NCBI GenBank assembly: GCA_022606425.2
Contig: JAHDVF020000727.1
Coordinates: forward strand, 1,205,660-1,269,659
DNA length: 64,000 nt
DNA from: Lepidostoma basale
Lineage: Eukaryota > Arthropoda > Insecta > Trichoptera > Lepidostomatidae
Reading direction: 5' to 3'
Part shown: in pieces, positions 20,211-31,900 of the stretch
How the letters are laid out: every line of letters starts with the position of its first letter
How positions within the stretch are numbered: position 1 is the first letter of the stretch
Notes under the pieces: generated by a model
Databases searched by the model: none
What the model saw: the letters and a program-made list of their open reading frames with translations, nothing else
Told to the model about the DNA's origin: nothing
Program-made: the position numbers and the translations under genes

Positions 20211-20668
20211 TAACTAACTAACTAACCATCACGCCGTCTCCTCGAAGGGGTAGGCAGAAATAATGCACTGCCACACATTTTTCTTTCCTGACGTATTTCT
20301 CTCGCTTCCTCAACATTCATACATCGTGTCATGCATGCGCGTCGATTTCTCTGACTCCTCACGTGGTCAACATTCAATATTTGATTTATTTAGTCGTGCC
20401 ACCTTGTTCTCGGTCTTCTTCTATTTTTAGTTCCATTTACATCGTAATGTATCATTTTTTACCATTCTTTCTTCATTCATTCTTTCCATGTGTCTAAACC
20501 ATCTTAATGATCCTTTCATTATTTTGTTCATAACACCATCAATCCCACCGCATCCACTTATTATATTTTCATTCCACACTCTTTCATACACAGAGTATCT
20601 ACACATTCATCTATGAGATCTCATTTCTACTGCATTTATTCTACTTTCATCATTCTTTTGCCAGTTCA
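20211..20668 (-). repeat. LINE-A 3' end, minus, next to exon b
   Basis: (AACT)n at 20211-20224 then CATCACGCCGTCTCCTCGAA and the rest of LINE-A up to the KKNDESRINAVEM region. It lies inside the intron immediately after the donor of exon b and seems to leave the donor intact. Confidence 0.85.
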
Positions 20669-21132
20669 AAGCATTATGCTTTAGTATACCATATATAACC
20701 AAAACTTAGTGTAGAAAAGAAGTATCTTGTGCAGCCAAGTATTTTCTGTAATGACAACATTAAATTGATTCATCGAGAGAGAATGGTCAAACGCTACACT
20801 TGGTCTATATTTTTATATAGTGTTGAATCATGCATCATAAAAGTTGGTACTTGTATTACGAACCGGCTCGAGGCGTTTGAAATGTGACAGCATCGAAAAA
20901 TTTGGACATTTCTTGGATCAATATGGTCAACAACATAAATGTTCTCCAGAGAGCTGATAGGAAATCCTTACCCAATATTACAGGCTGTAAGGTGTTATAT
21001 TTAGTTAATGTGCTTAGAGGAGAAAAACATGAATTGCTGAACCTGATCATTAAGTGCAAAATAGAGGGTCAACGAGGTGAATCTCAACAAGACCATTCTC
21101 ATCTTACATCAGTGTTTAACATTCTCAAAGAT

Positions 21133-21835
21133 TTTCAAATCAAATCAAACCAAATCGGTTTATTTTCTCAAAAGATATTACAAACAATCATTATAGTTTA
21201 AGACATCTATTGAGAAGAGGTAAAATATGATAAATTGTTCTTTGGCATATAGAATGGAATAATACTCCTAGCGGCTTCTAACAATATGTTCGGCGACAGC
21301 CTTCGCATTGTGTTAATAAGGTAGTTTGCTAAATGCCGAAAATCATTCTCCATAGATGGCGTTAGTGGGTCGGTTGTATAGGTTAATTCTTGAAAAAATT
21401 CACTAGTGCAACCAAATCTACATAGATGGCTGACCGAAACTGACACGTGAAGATAAATATGGATTTTGAAGTATATATACGAGGTCCGTACATCTTCCAA
21501 AAATTTGTCATGCATGATCACAATAACAAAGGTGGAATGGGGAATGTTGTAATTACATAAAGTGTGCGCTTAACCCAACCAATGACAGGTCATAAGTCCT
21601 GTAAACACCTTGATCATCCATGTTCAGTTTCCAGTTTACGTCTTCGTCTCTATTGAGATACAATTAAAATTTAAAAAAAATATGATAAATATATAATACC
21701 AGGAACGCATGAGAGATGGTTCGACATTAGGAATACAAGATTCTCTCCAAAGTCAAGAGTATTTGTCTTCTGAACTACTTTCACGAATATGAAAGATGTC
21801 GATCTCCTAAGATCAAGGGATAATAATGTGAAACA
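21133..21835 (+). repeat. SINE-like repeat, family S3, copy 3, split by S4
   Basis: Left part from AAATCAAATCAAACCAAATC to GAGGTAAAATATGATAAAT (21235); right part resumes at 21677 through CGCATGAGAGATGGTTCGAC to about 21835. The insert is the S4 copy at 21236-21676. Confidence 0.75.
21236..21676 (+). repeat. SINE-like repeat, family S4, copy 3, with 14-bp target duplication
   Basis: AAAATATGATAAAT stands at 21222-21235 and again at 21677-21690. The element ends with CTCTATTGAGATACAATTAA and an A-rich tail. Longer than the other copies (about 440 bases) because of extra sequence at 21365-21470. Retroposition by a LINE machinery is the natural reading. Confidence 0.9.
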
Positions 21836-21902
21836 AAGATAGAAGCATGAATATGCTAGAACAGGAATAGGAACATTACAAAAATAATAAATAAATAAAT
21901 AA

Positions 21903-22325
21903 CTAATCTTCACACTGTTTCTCTGGAGGGGTAGGCAGAGATGATGGACCGCCATACTGATCGATCCTGACACACGTCTCTAGATTTCTTCACATTCAAA
22001 CAGCGAGTCATACACGCACGTCAATTCATTCCGACTTTTAGCGGGGCCGACCTTTAAAATTTGATTAATCTGGTCATGCCAAGTTTTCCTCAATCTCCCA
22101 CGACTCCGTACTCCTTTAACACTGTTAACCGTTCTTCTTTCATCAATGCGTTCCATATGCCAACGCAGTGATCCTTTCATAATTTTGTTCATAATACTTT
22201 CTTCTCCTCTACATTCCTTACTTATATCGGCATTTGAAATTCTGTTGTACATAATTTTACCATTCATGGGTCTTCGGGATCTCATCTCTTCCACATTTAT
22301 TCTGCTTTCATTCTTCTTCTGCTAA
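21903..22325 (-). repeat. LINE-A 3' end, minus, TTTG-type lineage
   Basis: The minus strand reads MYNRISNADISKECRGEESI, MNKIMKGSLRWHMERIDER and GRLRKTWHDQINQILKVGP, ending at MTRCLNVKK-type sequence. One codon block of the FGH motif is lost. Confidence 0.8.
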
Positions 22326-22592
22326 TTTCTATTAATAAATAATAATATTAAATAAACAGTAACCGACGGCGACAATAGTGATGATGAATATTTCCTTGTT
22401 CGTGTGACTAACCAGGATGCAAAATCAGTATAACCATAACACAAAGTTATTTAATGCAAGTAACCAAAAACGGAAACCCAACATTGACACTAAACGCCTG
22501 GGCTGATTTTGTACAATTACAATTAAAAGAAAAATCGCAAGACAGGCTATTTGATAAATATTCAATGAATTGCTGTAGTAACAATTATAAGA

Positions 22593-22990
22593 AAACTAAC
22601 TAACTAACTAACCATCACGCCGTCTCCCCGAAAGGGTAGGCAGAAAGAATGGATTGTCACACTTTTACTGATGCGGCACTCCATCTTTCTCTTTTCGCCC
22701 CGCGGGAGACGCGGTGTGATGGGTTGCGAACCTCATCGCCACCAATAGGCATCTCCCGCGCACACTTCGATCTTCCAACATCCACAAAATAAATCTAAAA
22801 CAAATAATATAAAATACAATGATATAAAATAAAATAACAAAATAAAAATAATTTAATACAAAATGTTATTTTTAGATGGTGCACATTTGTCTATTTAATT
22901 TATGTTCCACGAATCCACCGTTTTTTTAAATTATAAGAACAAAGTTATAAATGAAAATTACAAATATTTTTTTAATATATTAGATATTTT
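22593..22990 (-). repeat. S5: SINE-like element with a LINE-A tail, copy 1
   Basis: Starts with (AACT)n and CATCACGCCGTCTCCCCGAA, the LINE-A terminus, but after about 60 bases switches to unrelated sequence: CTCTTTTCGCCCCGCGGGAG, GTGTGATGGGTTGCGAACC and an A/T-rich body. A second copy at 45523-45970 is nearly identical over more than 200 bases. Inference: a non-autonomous retroposon that borrows the LINE-A 3' end. Confidence 0.75.
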
Positions 22991-23006
22991 TTATATTTAT
23001 ATATCG

Positions 23007-23405
23007 TGGGTATACTGGCAAAAAACGTTAAGTCTAAAATCGCTGTTTTGAGAAATCGAACATTTAAGTTTTCTTTAAATTTGAAACATATAAGTGTCGT
23101 TGTCAAAAGTCAATCGAGGGAATTTTTTTCAGCCGAAGACAATAAGTAGAGTTAACGTTTTTTTCCAGTACAAAAATGTTCAACAAGACTCTTCGAAAAA
23201 TATTGAGTTTTTTGAAGCTTTTAGCCTGTATGAAATACCTTTTGTACGATTTAAAGTTAAATTTATTTTTAAAACTAGAGAAAAAATCTGTTTCATTCGA
23301 CTTTGTGTATTTTGCCAATTTGTAGAGCATTGTAAACTTTACAATACTGCATCACTAAGTCAAAACTGCCAATTTTCGACTTAACGTTTTTTGCCAGTAT
23401 ACCCA
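23007..23405. mobile_element. non-autonomous element with 28-bp perfect inverted ends, class unknown
   Basis: TGGGTATACTGGCAAAAAAC at 23007 continues to 23034 and is repeated exactly in inverse at 23378-23405. Subterminal copies of AACGTTTTTT(T/G)CCAGTA occur inside. No transposase frame and no certain target duplication are visible (left flank TATATCG, right flank TGATATG). It lies 243 bases before exon c. Confidence 0.75.
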
Positions 23406-23647
23406 TGATATGTACCTGATGACACATTATTTTTGCAATATATATTTTTTTCCAATATTTTAATAAAGTTTTAAAATAGAAATATTTAATAAATTAGTTT
23501 TCAAGTTCGCTTATTTGGGACAAAATGTTCGGAGCATGACATGTCCAAATTAAGCGGAATCAACTGTAATTATGAAATGTGTAATTATTATATTAATAAA
23601 TAAATAAAACCATAAACAAATGTCAAAGTTTCCTTTTTAAATTTCAG

Positions 23648-23839
23648 AATGCGAGCAGCACGGTATTACCTACAATAACGGGCAGAAGTTGGTGGACCCA
23701 TACAACCCTTGTGTAGCTTGCTATTGTAGAGGAGGGCAGATCACTTGTAGCCAAATAGCTTGTTTCCGAAGGAACGATTGTGAGGGACGATACGTAGCAG
23801 GGAGCTGCTGTCCAGAGTATGATCACTGTCCTCCTAGTG
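23648..23839 (+). CDS. VWC-domain extracellular protein, exon c (second VWC domain)
   Basis: A 192-base exon between acceptor TTAAATTTCAG and donor G|GTAAGA, phase 1 at both ends, encoding a second full VWC domain. It reads ECEQHGITYNNGQKLVDPYN, then PCVACYCRGGQITC, SQIACFRRNDC, and SCCPEYDHCPPS. All ten cysteines are present. The first codon is completed by G from exon b (GAA, Glu). Same size and phase as exon b, which points to tandem exon duplication, though the two domains are well diverged. Strong splice sites, intact frame and full cysteine set make this a firm exon. Confidence 0.92.
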
Positions 23840-24295
23840 GTAAGAAACGATCCGACAATACTTATTTTTAAACTGTTTGTATGCATTTAGAGACATCAAT
23901 CATCTGACAATTATCTTAGTTATTAAAAAAAACATTAATATGAATGTACAACAAGAACTTACAAAATAGTTTACATGATTTCAATTGGATAATCCATTGC
24001 GGTAGCCAAAACGCTATGATACTTATTTGGTTTTAATTTGAAACACTGTTAATACGTATCACAATTTATTTATATGAGTTTATCATGACAGCTTCACCAA
24101 ACAATTGGCATCATTAGGTGTTAAAAACAACTGAAGATGCCAATGCAGTTGCATGTAACACCCGACGATTCCAACATAGGTTGGCGAAACAGCCTTCACG
24201 AAAAACTCATATAAATTGTAATATGTAATAACAGTGTTACATATTTAAACATTTAATGATTTCAATTGATATTTAATATGAATAATTTGTTTCAG
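23840..24295 (+). other. intron c-d of the VWC gene, with HP-C copy 3
   Basis: Short intron. Most of it (about 24000-24245) is an HP-C palindrome with decayed boxes: CCGACGA on the plus strand, with GAAAC and AGCC; no intact GTC. The palindrome ends about 50 bases before the acceptor TTTGTTTCAG, so it probably contains or displaces the branch region. Confidence 0.7.
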
Positions 24296-27200
24296 ATTCT
24301 GTAACGCACAAGGAAAATGGGGTTCAGAGTTTGATGGATATTGTAACAAAATATAAAAACAACAGCAATTATTCAAATGGTGGAAATTCATTGCCAGATA
24401 GTGAAAATAACGGTATATCTGTTGCTTCCAAAGATACTTCCAATGGTGAAGGAAATAAAAACGATTCAGATGATAAAAACTCCAATACTAAGAAAATTAA
24501 CATCAAAGAAGTTGTATACATGCAAGACAAGCCGTTGAATAATGAAATCCGCATCAAGGAAGTGTTGCCGTTTACGAGTTTTGATGTCTCCAGTGGATCT
24601 ACTAAAGCCCCAACATTTACCAGCGAAACACCTAACTTAAGTATCTCTGAAGAAGTTTATATAAATAGTGATACAGCAAATTTAACTGATGATAATGAGG
24701 ATTCAAAACCCGCTGATGATGTAAGCCAGCCTCCACCGGTCCTGAGAATAGGCGATCAGTTACTTTTCTTAAAGGTAGGAGACCTCGTTCCTGAGAATGC
24801 AGCAGGAAGCACTCCTTCACCAGTGTTTACTGTTATTGGTGCCGAAGGACTACAAAGGGTAGTGGAGGATCCAGAAGAAGGCTTTGAAAATAGAAACATA
24901 CTTACAGAGTTTGCAAATGATACGGAAAAAGAGATTGCGATTCTCTCAACTGTTGAATCAGATGTTGATTTACCGATTGAGACTGAAAACAATGGTACTC
25001 TGTCCGTGAGTACTTTGCAAGAAAAGAAAACAAAATTATATGAAGATAATGATACCGTGACAGAGAGCTTAGATGAAATGCTTCAGGATGCTATATCAGA
25101 CTTGTACGAAACAACAACAAAGAGTTCCTTGTTCACATCAAATAATGACACCAACAATCAAAATGAGGTGATTCAAAATGGTTCAGACACTGACAATAGT
25201 AACGAGAGCTTCAGTGATTCCGCCTCAACATACGTAGAGACATATACTGAGTCACCAGAGGAAAAATCCAGTCCTGCCCCTCATTTAGAAGAAGAACCTC
25301 AGGATATACCAATTGAACATCTACCAGAACATAACCCAGAATATCCACCAATCCCAGAATATATGGTACTTAGCGTGACTGAAGATTCTCTTGAGTCAGG
25401 ATCGTCAGAATTAGACTTTAGAGGTGCGAGTTCTATTGATAATGTAGATACTAAAGATGATGAAAAGATTGTTATAGTGAAACGCCCTGTGATTCCACTT
25501 TCTTCTCCATCGAAACATTATCACATTGAAGGTAGCCCTGTCAAAATAGTTCCTGATATTCTCCCGTTTATACGAGACAACACTACCGACGAAAGTAATA
25601 ACTCGGAATCTGCAGCATCAGAAGATTGGCTTAAGGCTACAGAGAAAACTGAAACAATCGAAGTTGAACGAAACAGTCCACTTCTAACTTTAGATTCGTC
25701 ACTTCCAGAAAGTATTTTATATTCAAATAGGGACAGCAATGAAGATGATGACACAAGGGAGTATATTTTTGTAACCAATAACACATTTAAACATAACGAC
25801 AATGTGAATGATCTGATAAGCTCTGAAGTGACTACAGATGAAACGACAGAGCACACAGAACAGATTGATTTAGAAGGTGAGTTTCGTTCACCTGGAGAAC
25901 CATTTCTTATTCCAGAATGGGAACGCAATCAGACAACTGAAGAACCAGATGTGACAGCATATACTGAAAATAATGAATTATATACAGTCGATCAAGAAAG
26001 TATCATATCAGGAATGAATCTTACCGAAGAGGAAGATGCTGAATTTAAAGAAAAAATATACAATAGCTCTTCAAGCAGGGAATTAGATTTTGAAAATCGT
26101 CTTATTCTTGAAAGTTCTACAGAAGATTCCAAAACCACTGAAGGGGTACAATCATCTACTGACAATATTGTTTCGTTATCAACGGAGGAAGTTCCAACAA
26201 CTATGCCTGATGAAAATAATGCAGATAATACTGTTAAGACATATTATCCTACTGAATACACTGATGACACAATAACTAACTTCATAATCTCAACTGAACA
26301 TTTCAACCCAATATCATCCACAGAAAATATTCCAACACAAGGACTAGTGAGTACAGAAAAAGTACTCAATATTGAATCTGAGGTTGTGAGGGACCCGGAA
26401 TCTTTTGATCTCAATGTTGATGGTTTCCACTCACTAAAACAAAAAAAGTCTTCAGCTCTTGTATCTGAGATGAAGAATGATTCAGGTAAGAAACACAACA
26501 TTTTAGCAGATCTAATCAATTTAGTAGGTGATGTGGCATCTATCGGTAATCACGATACCGAAGTTTCCACGGTTCAAAACAGTATTGAATCTTTCAAATC
26601 TAAAAATTTTTCCAAAAAAGAACCAATGAATAAGTCAGAGTCCGCAAAGGATTTCATTGATATCCCAAAGGAATTGCAAATAGATTCAGATCAAGCAGTT
26701 GATAATGCTGATGTGGAGTTAACAGAATACAATTTCTCTGGAGATAAAATCGATGTGGAAATATCAACAGAAAACGAAAAGGTTGAACTCACAACAAAAA
26801 AAATTTACATTGACAAAGATGGAGATGAACGAAATAAGTGGAAATCAACAGATGGCATTGTTAAGGACATTGAAATAATTCCAAAGGTGGAAAACAAGGT
26901 TAACAAAAAACACCCATCACGGGAAAAAATTATTGATGAATTGCCAAATAAAAATACAAATGAAAGGATTAACATACAGCCAATCAAGGAATCTAAACCT
27001 GCAATCAAAAATCTAGAAAAGTCAGAAGTTAAAAAAACTGACAGTATTAAGAACGAAGACGTAATCATTTATACTACAGTACAAACCACCACTGCATCCC
27101 CGCTTTTGAAAAAGAGAATTGAAGATGGTCCCAAAAAAATCAACTTATCAGTAGGTAATGTGGATCCAGAAACATTAATTTCTGTAGACAATCTGGAAAC

Positions 27201-27450
27201 CACAACCATAAAAGAACAAAAATATATTGCTGATGTAGAAACTACAGAAAACAGTTACACGAGTACAGTGATGAAAGTCTCGGGTAAGCGCAGCAATATG
27301 GACGAACAAATGAACGTATTAAATATCAGCGAAAGAGACAAGCTGACAAAACGTGAAACCAACTCACAATTAACAGATTCCACTGGCCAAATAGACGACA
27401 GCTTGATTAGTATCCTTAGAGGATTTTTTGAACAACATTTTAGCCACTGA
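24296..27450 (+). CDS. VWC-domain extracellular protein, last exon: long acidic Ser/Thr-rich tail
   Basis: A single 3155-base exon after acceptor TTTGTTTCAG, joined in phase 1 (G+AT, Asp) to exon c and ending at TGA 27448-27450. It encodes about 1050 residues with no cysteine that I can find. The sequence is rich in Glu, Asp, Ser, Thr and Asn, with many N-glycosylation sequons and TTE/STE clusters, so it is probably an extended, glycosylated, disordered stalk. Short hydrophobic islands interrupt it: VLRIGDQLLFLKVGDLVPEN, KIVPDILPFIRD, HNILADLINLVGDVASIG and the last residues SLISILRGFFEQHFSH. No transmembrane segment is seen. Basic pairs near the C-terminus (GKRSN, TKRET) could be processing sites. 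With exons a-c at least 1215 residues are visible. Design (VWC modules plus a long mucin-like region) recalls insect tenectin-type matrix proteins, but I cannot assign orthology. Confidence 0.9.
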
Positions 27451-28380
27451 AATAAAAGAGTGAGAATTTCAGAGGAAAACTGCAGCACATTGAAAACCTT
27501 GATGTTATCTGAAGAACGCATCCTTCTATGGCGCTCCAAGCAAGGAACAATCAAGGCATCAATGTTAAAATAAGAGTTGAAACGCTTAAGTGTATCATAG
27601 ATTTCCTATGAAAGGTATTACTCTGATACTAGCAGTATTTAGCGAGACATTTAGAAATAATTTATTTATTATTAGAAATAACTAATTTAAGAAATGCGTA
27701 TTGTACGTAATTGTTAGTTTATCTGATTACGCTAGTCTTCGTTCGATAGTGTGACAAATCAAATAATGTACTGGTCAGGTGTAACGAGAGTTCTGACAGC
27801 GGAGGGTAGGATAATTCTATTGACTCAGTCAATAGGCAGAAGTGATTTGAAAGGCTCTGCGTGCGCATGTCTTTGCCAGTATTGCCATTGTTAAGTTAGA
27901 TTAGACGATAAAGTTTTAATTAGTTACATAGTTTAGTTGTCTTCGAATTTCAAAAGGCGCAGTAAAGCCTTGTATTAAATACATACTGTATGAATCTCAT
28001 AGAATGATGGTATTGCAACATTATAAGGAAATGTATTTGCTATTACTTTATTATTTTTTTTACATGTGAAACTTTTCATTTTAAATAGAAATAGCATTAT
28101 CCAATATGATCATAAATATATAATACGGTAATATTTTTATCCTAATGTTATAAGCCTGATTTACTTTAATCGTTTATTTTTAATTACTTTCATAAAATGC
28201 TCAATATATGTCATCGCTGCACTTGCATTGAAGTGTGCTAGTGATTCGAGTAGTGTGTCAACCTTTCTGTTTCTGTTTGAAATATTGTTGTCAATTAAAA
28301 TTTTAATAAAAAGTATTACCCCTTGCAGGAAATGTTATTCACACTAAATAAAATTTTAAATAAACTGAAATGCTGTTTTA
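27451..28380 (+). other. likely 3' UTR of the VWC gene
   Basis: Repeat-poor sequence after the stop. AATAAA occurs immediately at 27451-27456 (too close to be the main signal) and as a pair at 28347-28352 and 28359-28364, followed by sequence that soon becomes low-complexity. The 3' end is probably near 28380. Confidence 0.5.
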
Positions 28381-28659
28381 TTATTTATTATATAAATATA
28401 TTAAAATATATAAGCTTATGTTTGAGAATGGTAAAGAAAAAAAATGTAGTCGCCGCATTATATCAGTATACTTCATGAGAAATATGGTAAGTGTTACAAC
28501 CGTTACAAGTGATATTGTTATAATGATCAGTATAGCTACAATTACAATGGAGAGAAGATACACCAACATACATAATGAAGAAGTTATGGAAGTTATTGGA
28601 AGCTATGGAAGTTATGGAATGTTTGCATAAAATTTCATTACAACAGTAAGTCATAACGT

Positions 28660-28850
28660 AAGTGGTAGAAAAACAATTGGACGACCATGGCTGCGATGGG
28701 AGGATGAAGTTGGGAGAGATGGGGCGAAGTTGTTACGAGTGTCAGATTGGAGGGTCGAAGCAGTGGACAGGAGAAGTTGGAGGCTAAGAATACTGAAGGC
28801 TAAGGCTCAATATGGGCTGTAGGGCCATCGAAGAAGAAGAAGAAGTAAGT
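28660..28850 (+). pseudogene. non-LTR retrotransposon tail, fifth lineage
   Basis: Reads TIGRPWLRWEDEVGRDGAKL, LRVSDWRVEAVDRRSWR and ILKAKAQYGL, ending in (GAA)n at 28828-28844. A related tail lies at 33950-34110. Confidence 0.7.
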
Positions 28851-29029
28851 CATAACACAACAAAGGAATTTACAATAGTTTTAAAGGTGTCTTGGGGGAT
28901 ACTTCTTTTGACAGATCGCCTTAGATTGAATTTTGCCCATGATAACCCTTCATATATTAATAATACTCTAACCAATCAACCACCTCCTCTCCTCTTTAAA
29001 GGAGAAGGCCCATGAGTGTACCGCTACAC

Positions 29030-29325
29030 TGTTCCTTCCTGAAATACTTCTCTCGCTTCATTATTATTAGATTGATTCGATCGTGCCATGTTTTCCTCAG
29101 TCTTCCTATATTTCTTATTCCATTTATATCATTAACCTATACTTTCCACACCATTCTTTCCTCAGTAATGTTTTCCATGGGTCCAAACCATCTTAATGAA
29201 CCTTTCATTATTTTGTTCATTTTGATTTTATTTGCACTGCATTCACTTCATATATTTGCTTTAGACACTCGCCGAAGGGGTATATACAAATTTACTAGAC
29301 ATTTGTCTAAAAATAAGAAATGAAA
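29030..29325 (-). repeat. LINE-A fragment, minus
   Basis: Minus strand holds the GSLRWFGPMENITEE-like and GRPRKTWHDRINL-like blocks; the tail is missing. Confidence 0.65.
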
Positions 29326-30721
29326 ATAGAATAAAACTATCATACAGCTAACCTGTAAAAATTCACTTGCGAAGGGCATAAATGAGAAATTATTGGTTTA
29401 TATAATATATTTACACAAAAGTATTTATTTTCAAATGCACAATATTCTCGAGAAAATTACTTTTAGCGCCCTCTATGAAAAATAAGTTAAACAAATTTAA
29501 GTTCTCTGAAATGAACTAGACTGCAAAAAACGGAATAATGCTATTAAATGTTTCATTGTCCTAATACATTTTAGGAATTGGGTACATTAAGTTTTTAATA
29601 ATAATCGTGTTTTGTGTTGTCACAATCTTTATAATTATTGTGTAGGTAAATACAGAATAACCATTCAAATGTGACAATAATACCTAGGCAAATGATAAGA
29701 TAAAATATCAAAATATACAGATAACAACAACATGAATGTCAATGGCTCGAAATCAAACCGAAAATCTTACTTCGTATTATATTGAACAACTTACCAATTC
29801 CAAATTCGAATTAACTGTTTACATTTTACATATACCACACACACTTGACGTTTGAATATTTGACATTTGGTGCGGTGTTACAACTGTAAAAAATAATCGG
29901 TTTCTTCCTAGAAAATTTTATTTGGGGTTAATTGATAAAACTTAATTAGAGAGGCAATATTTTACAGTCTTTTTAACAAATCATTGTTTTATTAATAAGA
30001 AGAAATACGATTATTTTTTAACTATTTATAAAACGTAAAAGTGTTGGCATTATATCGTCTATTAAAATATTAAGTCAAATAAAAAATACTACTGAAAAAT
30101 TATTTCAGTTTATTTTTGTTCTTCTTTTACACCACAAAAATGTGTCAGTTTTTAATTCTAAAGGGATAAATTCAAACATTATTGATTGTATTAACAAATG
30201 CAATTGAAATTGTTATCCTCGACTAAAAACGTTAACTAAACTCAAAATAATTGATTATAACTGATTTCGTCAGCGTGAGTAGTGTGGAGTTACAATGTTT
30301 AATAATTAAGAAGAAAAAACTAGGCTGGTAAAAGCAATGACAATTATATTAAAATAATATACAATTTGAGGTGCATTTTATGCGATTTATTCAAATGTTT
30401 TATTTGTCGGATGTCACCTGTATAGTGAATATTATTTTTCGCACCATTAACTCAATTAATACTTATTTCTTCTAAATTCGCCATTACTTTGAGTTTTGGA
30501 TTCCCATTTAAATACTCACACTTTTTGTATGTTTCGGAGCGCATACATCTTTGTAAAAATGTAAAAATGTTAACGTTCGTTAATAGTCACAAATATGTTA
30601 GTGCAAAGGTGCAAAAGAGTGCAAAAAGAAAGTTGTCAAAATACTCGTACAATGTTCTTCAACATTTATTCAAATGAACTTGTTACTTAGGTACTAGGAA
30701 CGATATCCAGAAAAAATATAT
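29326..30721. other. repeat-poor AT-rich intergenic sequence
   Basis: About 1.4 kb with no repeat family and no coding signal that I can recognise. A 62-codon plus-strand frame at 30489-30677 lacks support. Confidence 0.4.
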
Positions 30722-31203
30722 TAACAAACAAACAAACCATCACGCCATTTCCCCGCAGGGATAGGCAGAGAGAACGGACCGCCACACTACTCTGTCCTGG
30801 CAAACCTCTCTAGATTCCTCCACATTCATAAAACGAATCATACACGCACGTCGATTTCTCCGACCAACATTTAAAATTTAATTAATTTGGTCATGCCATG
30901 TTTTCCTCGGTGTGGCTCGACTCCGTACTCCATTTAAATCATTAACGTATACTTACTTAACCATTCTTTCTCCATTCATGCGTTCCATATGTCCGAACCA
31001 TCGCAACGATCCTTTCATAATTTTGTTCATAATACTTTTACCTTTTTCCGCTCTACATTCCCTTCTAATATCAGCATTTGAGATTCTGTCGTATATCGTT
31101 CTACACACATACGTCTTAGGGACCTCATCTTTACTATTCTACATCTTTCATCCTTCTTCTGCCAGTTCCATGCTTCGCTTCCATACATTAGGGATGGGAC
31201 CAG
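30722..31203 (-). repeat. LINE-A 3' end, TTTG-tailed subtype, minus
   Basis: (AAAC)n at 30722-30737, then CATCACGCCATTTCCCCGCA and the whole tail up to YGSEAWNWQKKDER and VLVPSLMYGSEAW-type sequence at about 31200. Confidence 0.8.
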
Positions 31204-31784
31204 AACTCCAAAAATATGTTAAATTTGTGTTCTATTCCTTACTGTTGCAACGTTTTCGGAGTTGTGATATTATAACATTGAATGATCATTCTATAAAGAT
31301 TATTATGCACATCTCAACTCTTATATATAAGACCTTGTCTATTATTAAATCTTTGTATCTATTTGTGGTTAGTATATCGTTCAAGAACACGAAACAATTT
31401 AACATCATACAGTCATTAGGGTACAAAGATTCTAAGGTAAGGTAATGTTTTGTCTAATTTTAAGTACATAGTATACATAAGTAGGTATTAACCTAGATTT
31501 CGAGATGAGAATGAGTATACGAGTATGGTGTTACGAAAATAGTTGATCTTGCATACTTACACTTTGGAGGATAATAAAAACTTAAGCGTGTGCGTGGAAT
31601 TTCAAAGGGGAAATAATAATAATAGTAATTGACGAAACAAAAAAAAATCTTGAAAAAAAAACTAAAATCTCTTTCATTTGATAAATAACACAAATTTTAC
31701 AATTGGGACAGAGTATAAAATAAATATTAGGTTCAAAATGTTATATTATTTGTATTTAAAATAAAATAAAATAAAAACACTGCA
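31204..31784. other. intergenic sequence, nothing recognised
   Basis: AT-rich with homopolymer runs. No repeat family assigned. Confidence 0.35.
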
Positions 31785-31821
31785 CTTGGTTTTTCACCAC
31801 TATGCGGTTATTTTAATTGCC

Positions 31822-31853
31822 GACTAGTTTCGCTTGTACCCAAGCTTCCTCAG
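31822..31853 (-). ncRNA. hammerhead-like motif (HP-D, minus arm), intact boxes
   Basis: Minus-strand order: CTGAGGA (31847-31853), extra A, stem GCTTG/CAAGC with loop GGTA, GAAAC, TA, GTC (31822-31824). CTGAGGA fits CUGANGA, stem II is five perfect pairs, the GGTA loop is compact, and helix III is AC/GU with a TA loop. Confidence 0.55.
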
Positions 31854-31868
31854 GCTTATTACGAAGCC

Positions 31869-31900
31869 CTGAGGAAGCATGGGTACAAGCGAAACTAGTC
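31869..31900 (+). ncRNA. hammerhead-like motif (HP-D, plus arm)
   Basis: CTGAGGA at 31869-31875, extra A, stem GCATG/CAAGC with one A-A mismatch, loop GGTA, GAAAC at 31891-31895, TA, GTC at 31898-31900. Mirror of the minus-arm motif with one stem change. Confidence 0.5.

Larger units (their letters stand above)
20194..23647 (+). other. intron b-c of the VWC gene
   Basis: Contains LINE-A copies (20211, 21903), an S3 repeat with a nested S4 (21133-21835), an S5 repeat (22593) and an inverted-repeat element (23007-23405). The stretch 20669-21132 carries a weak trace of a non-LTR open frame on the plus strand but nothing firm; 22326-22592 and 23406-23647 are unassigned. Confidence 0.6.
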
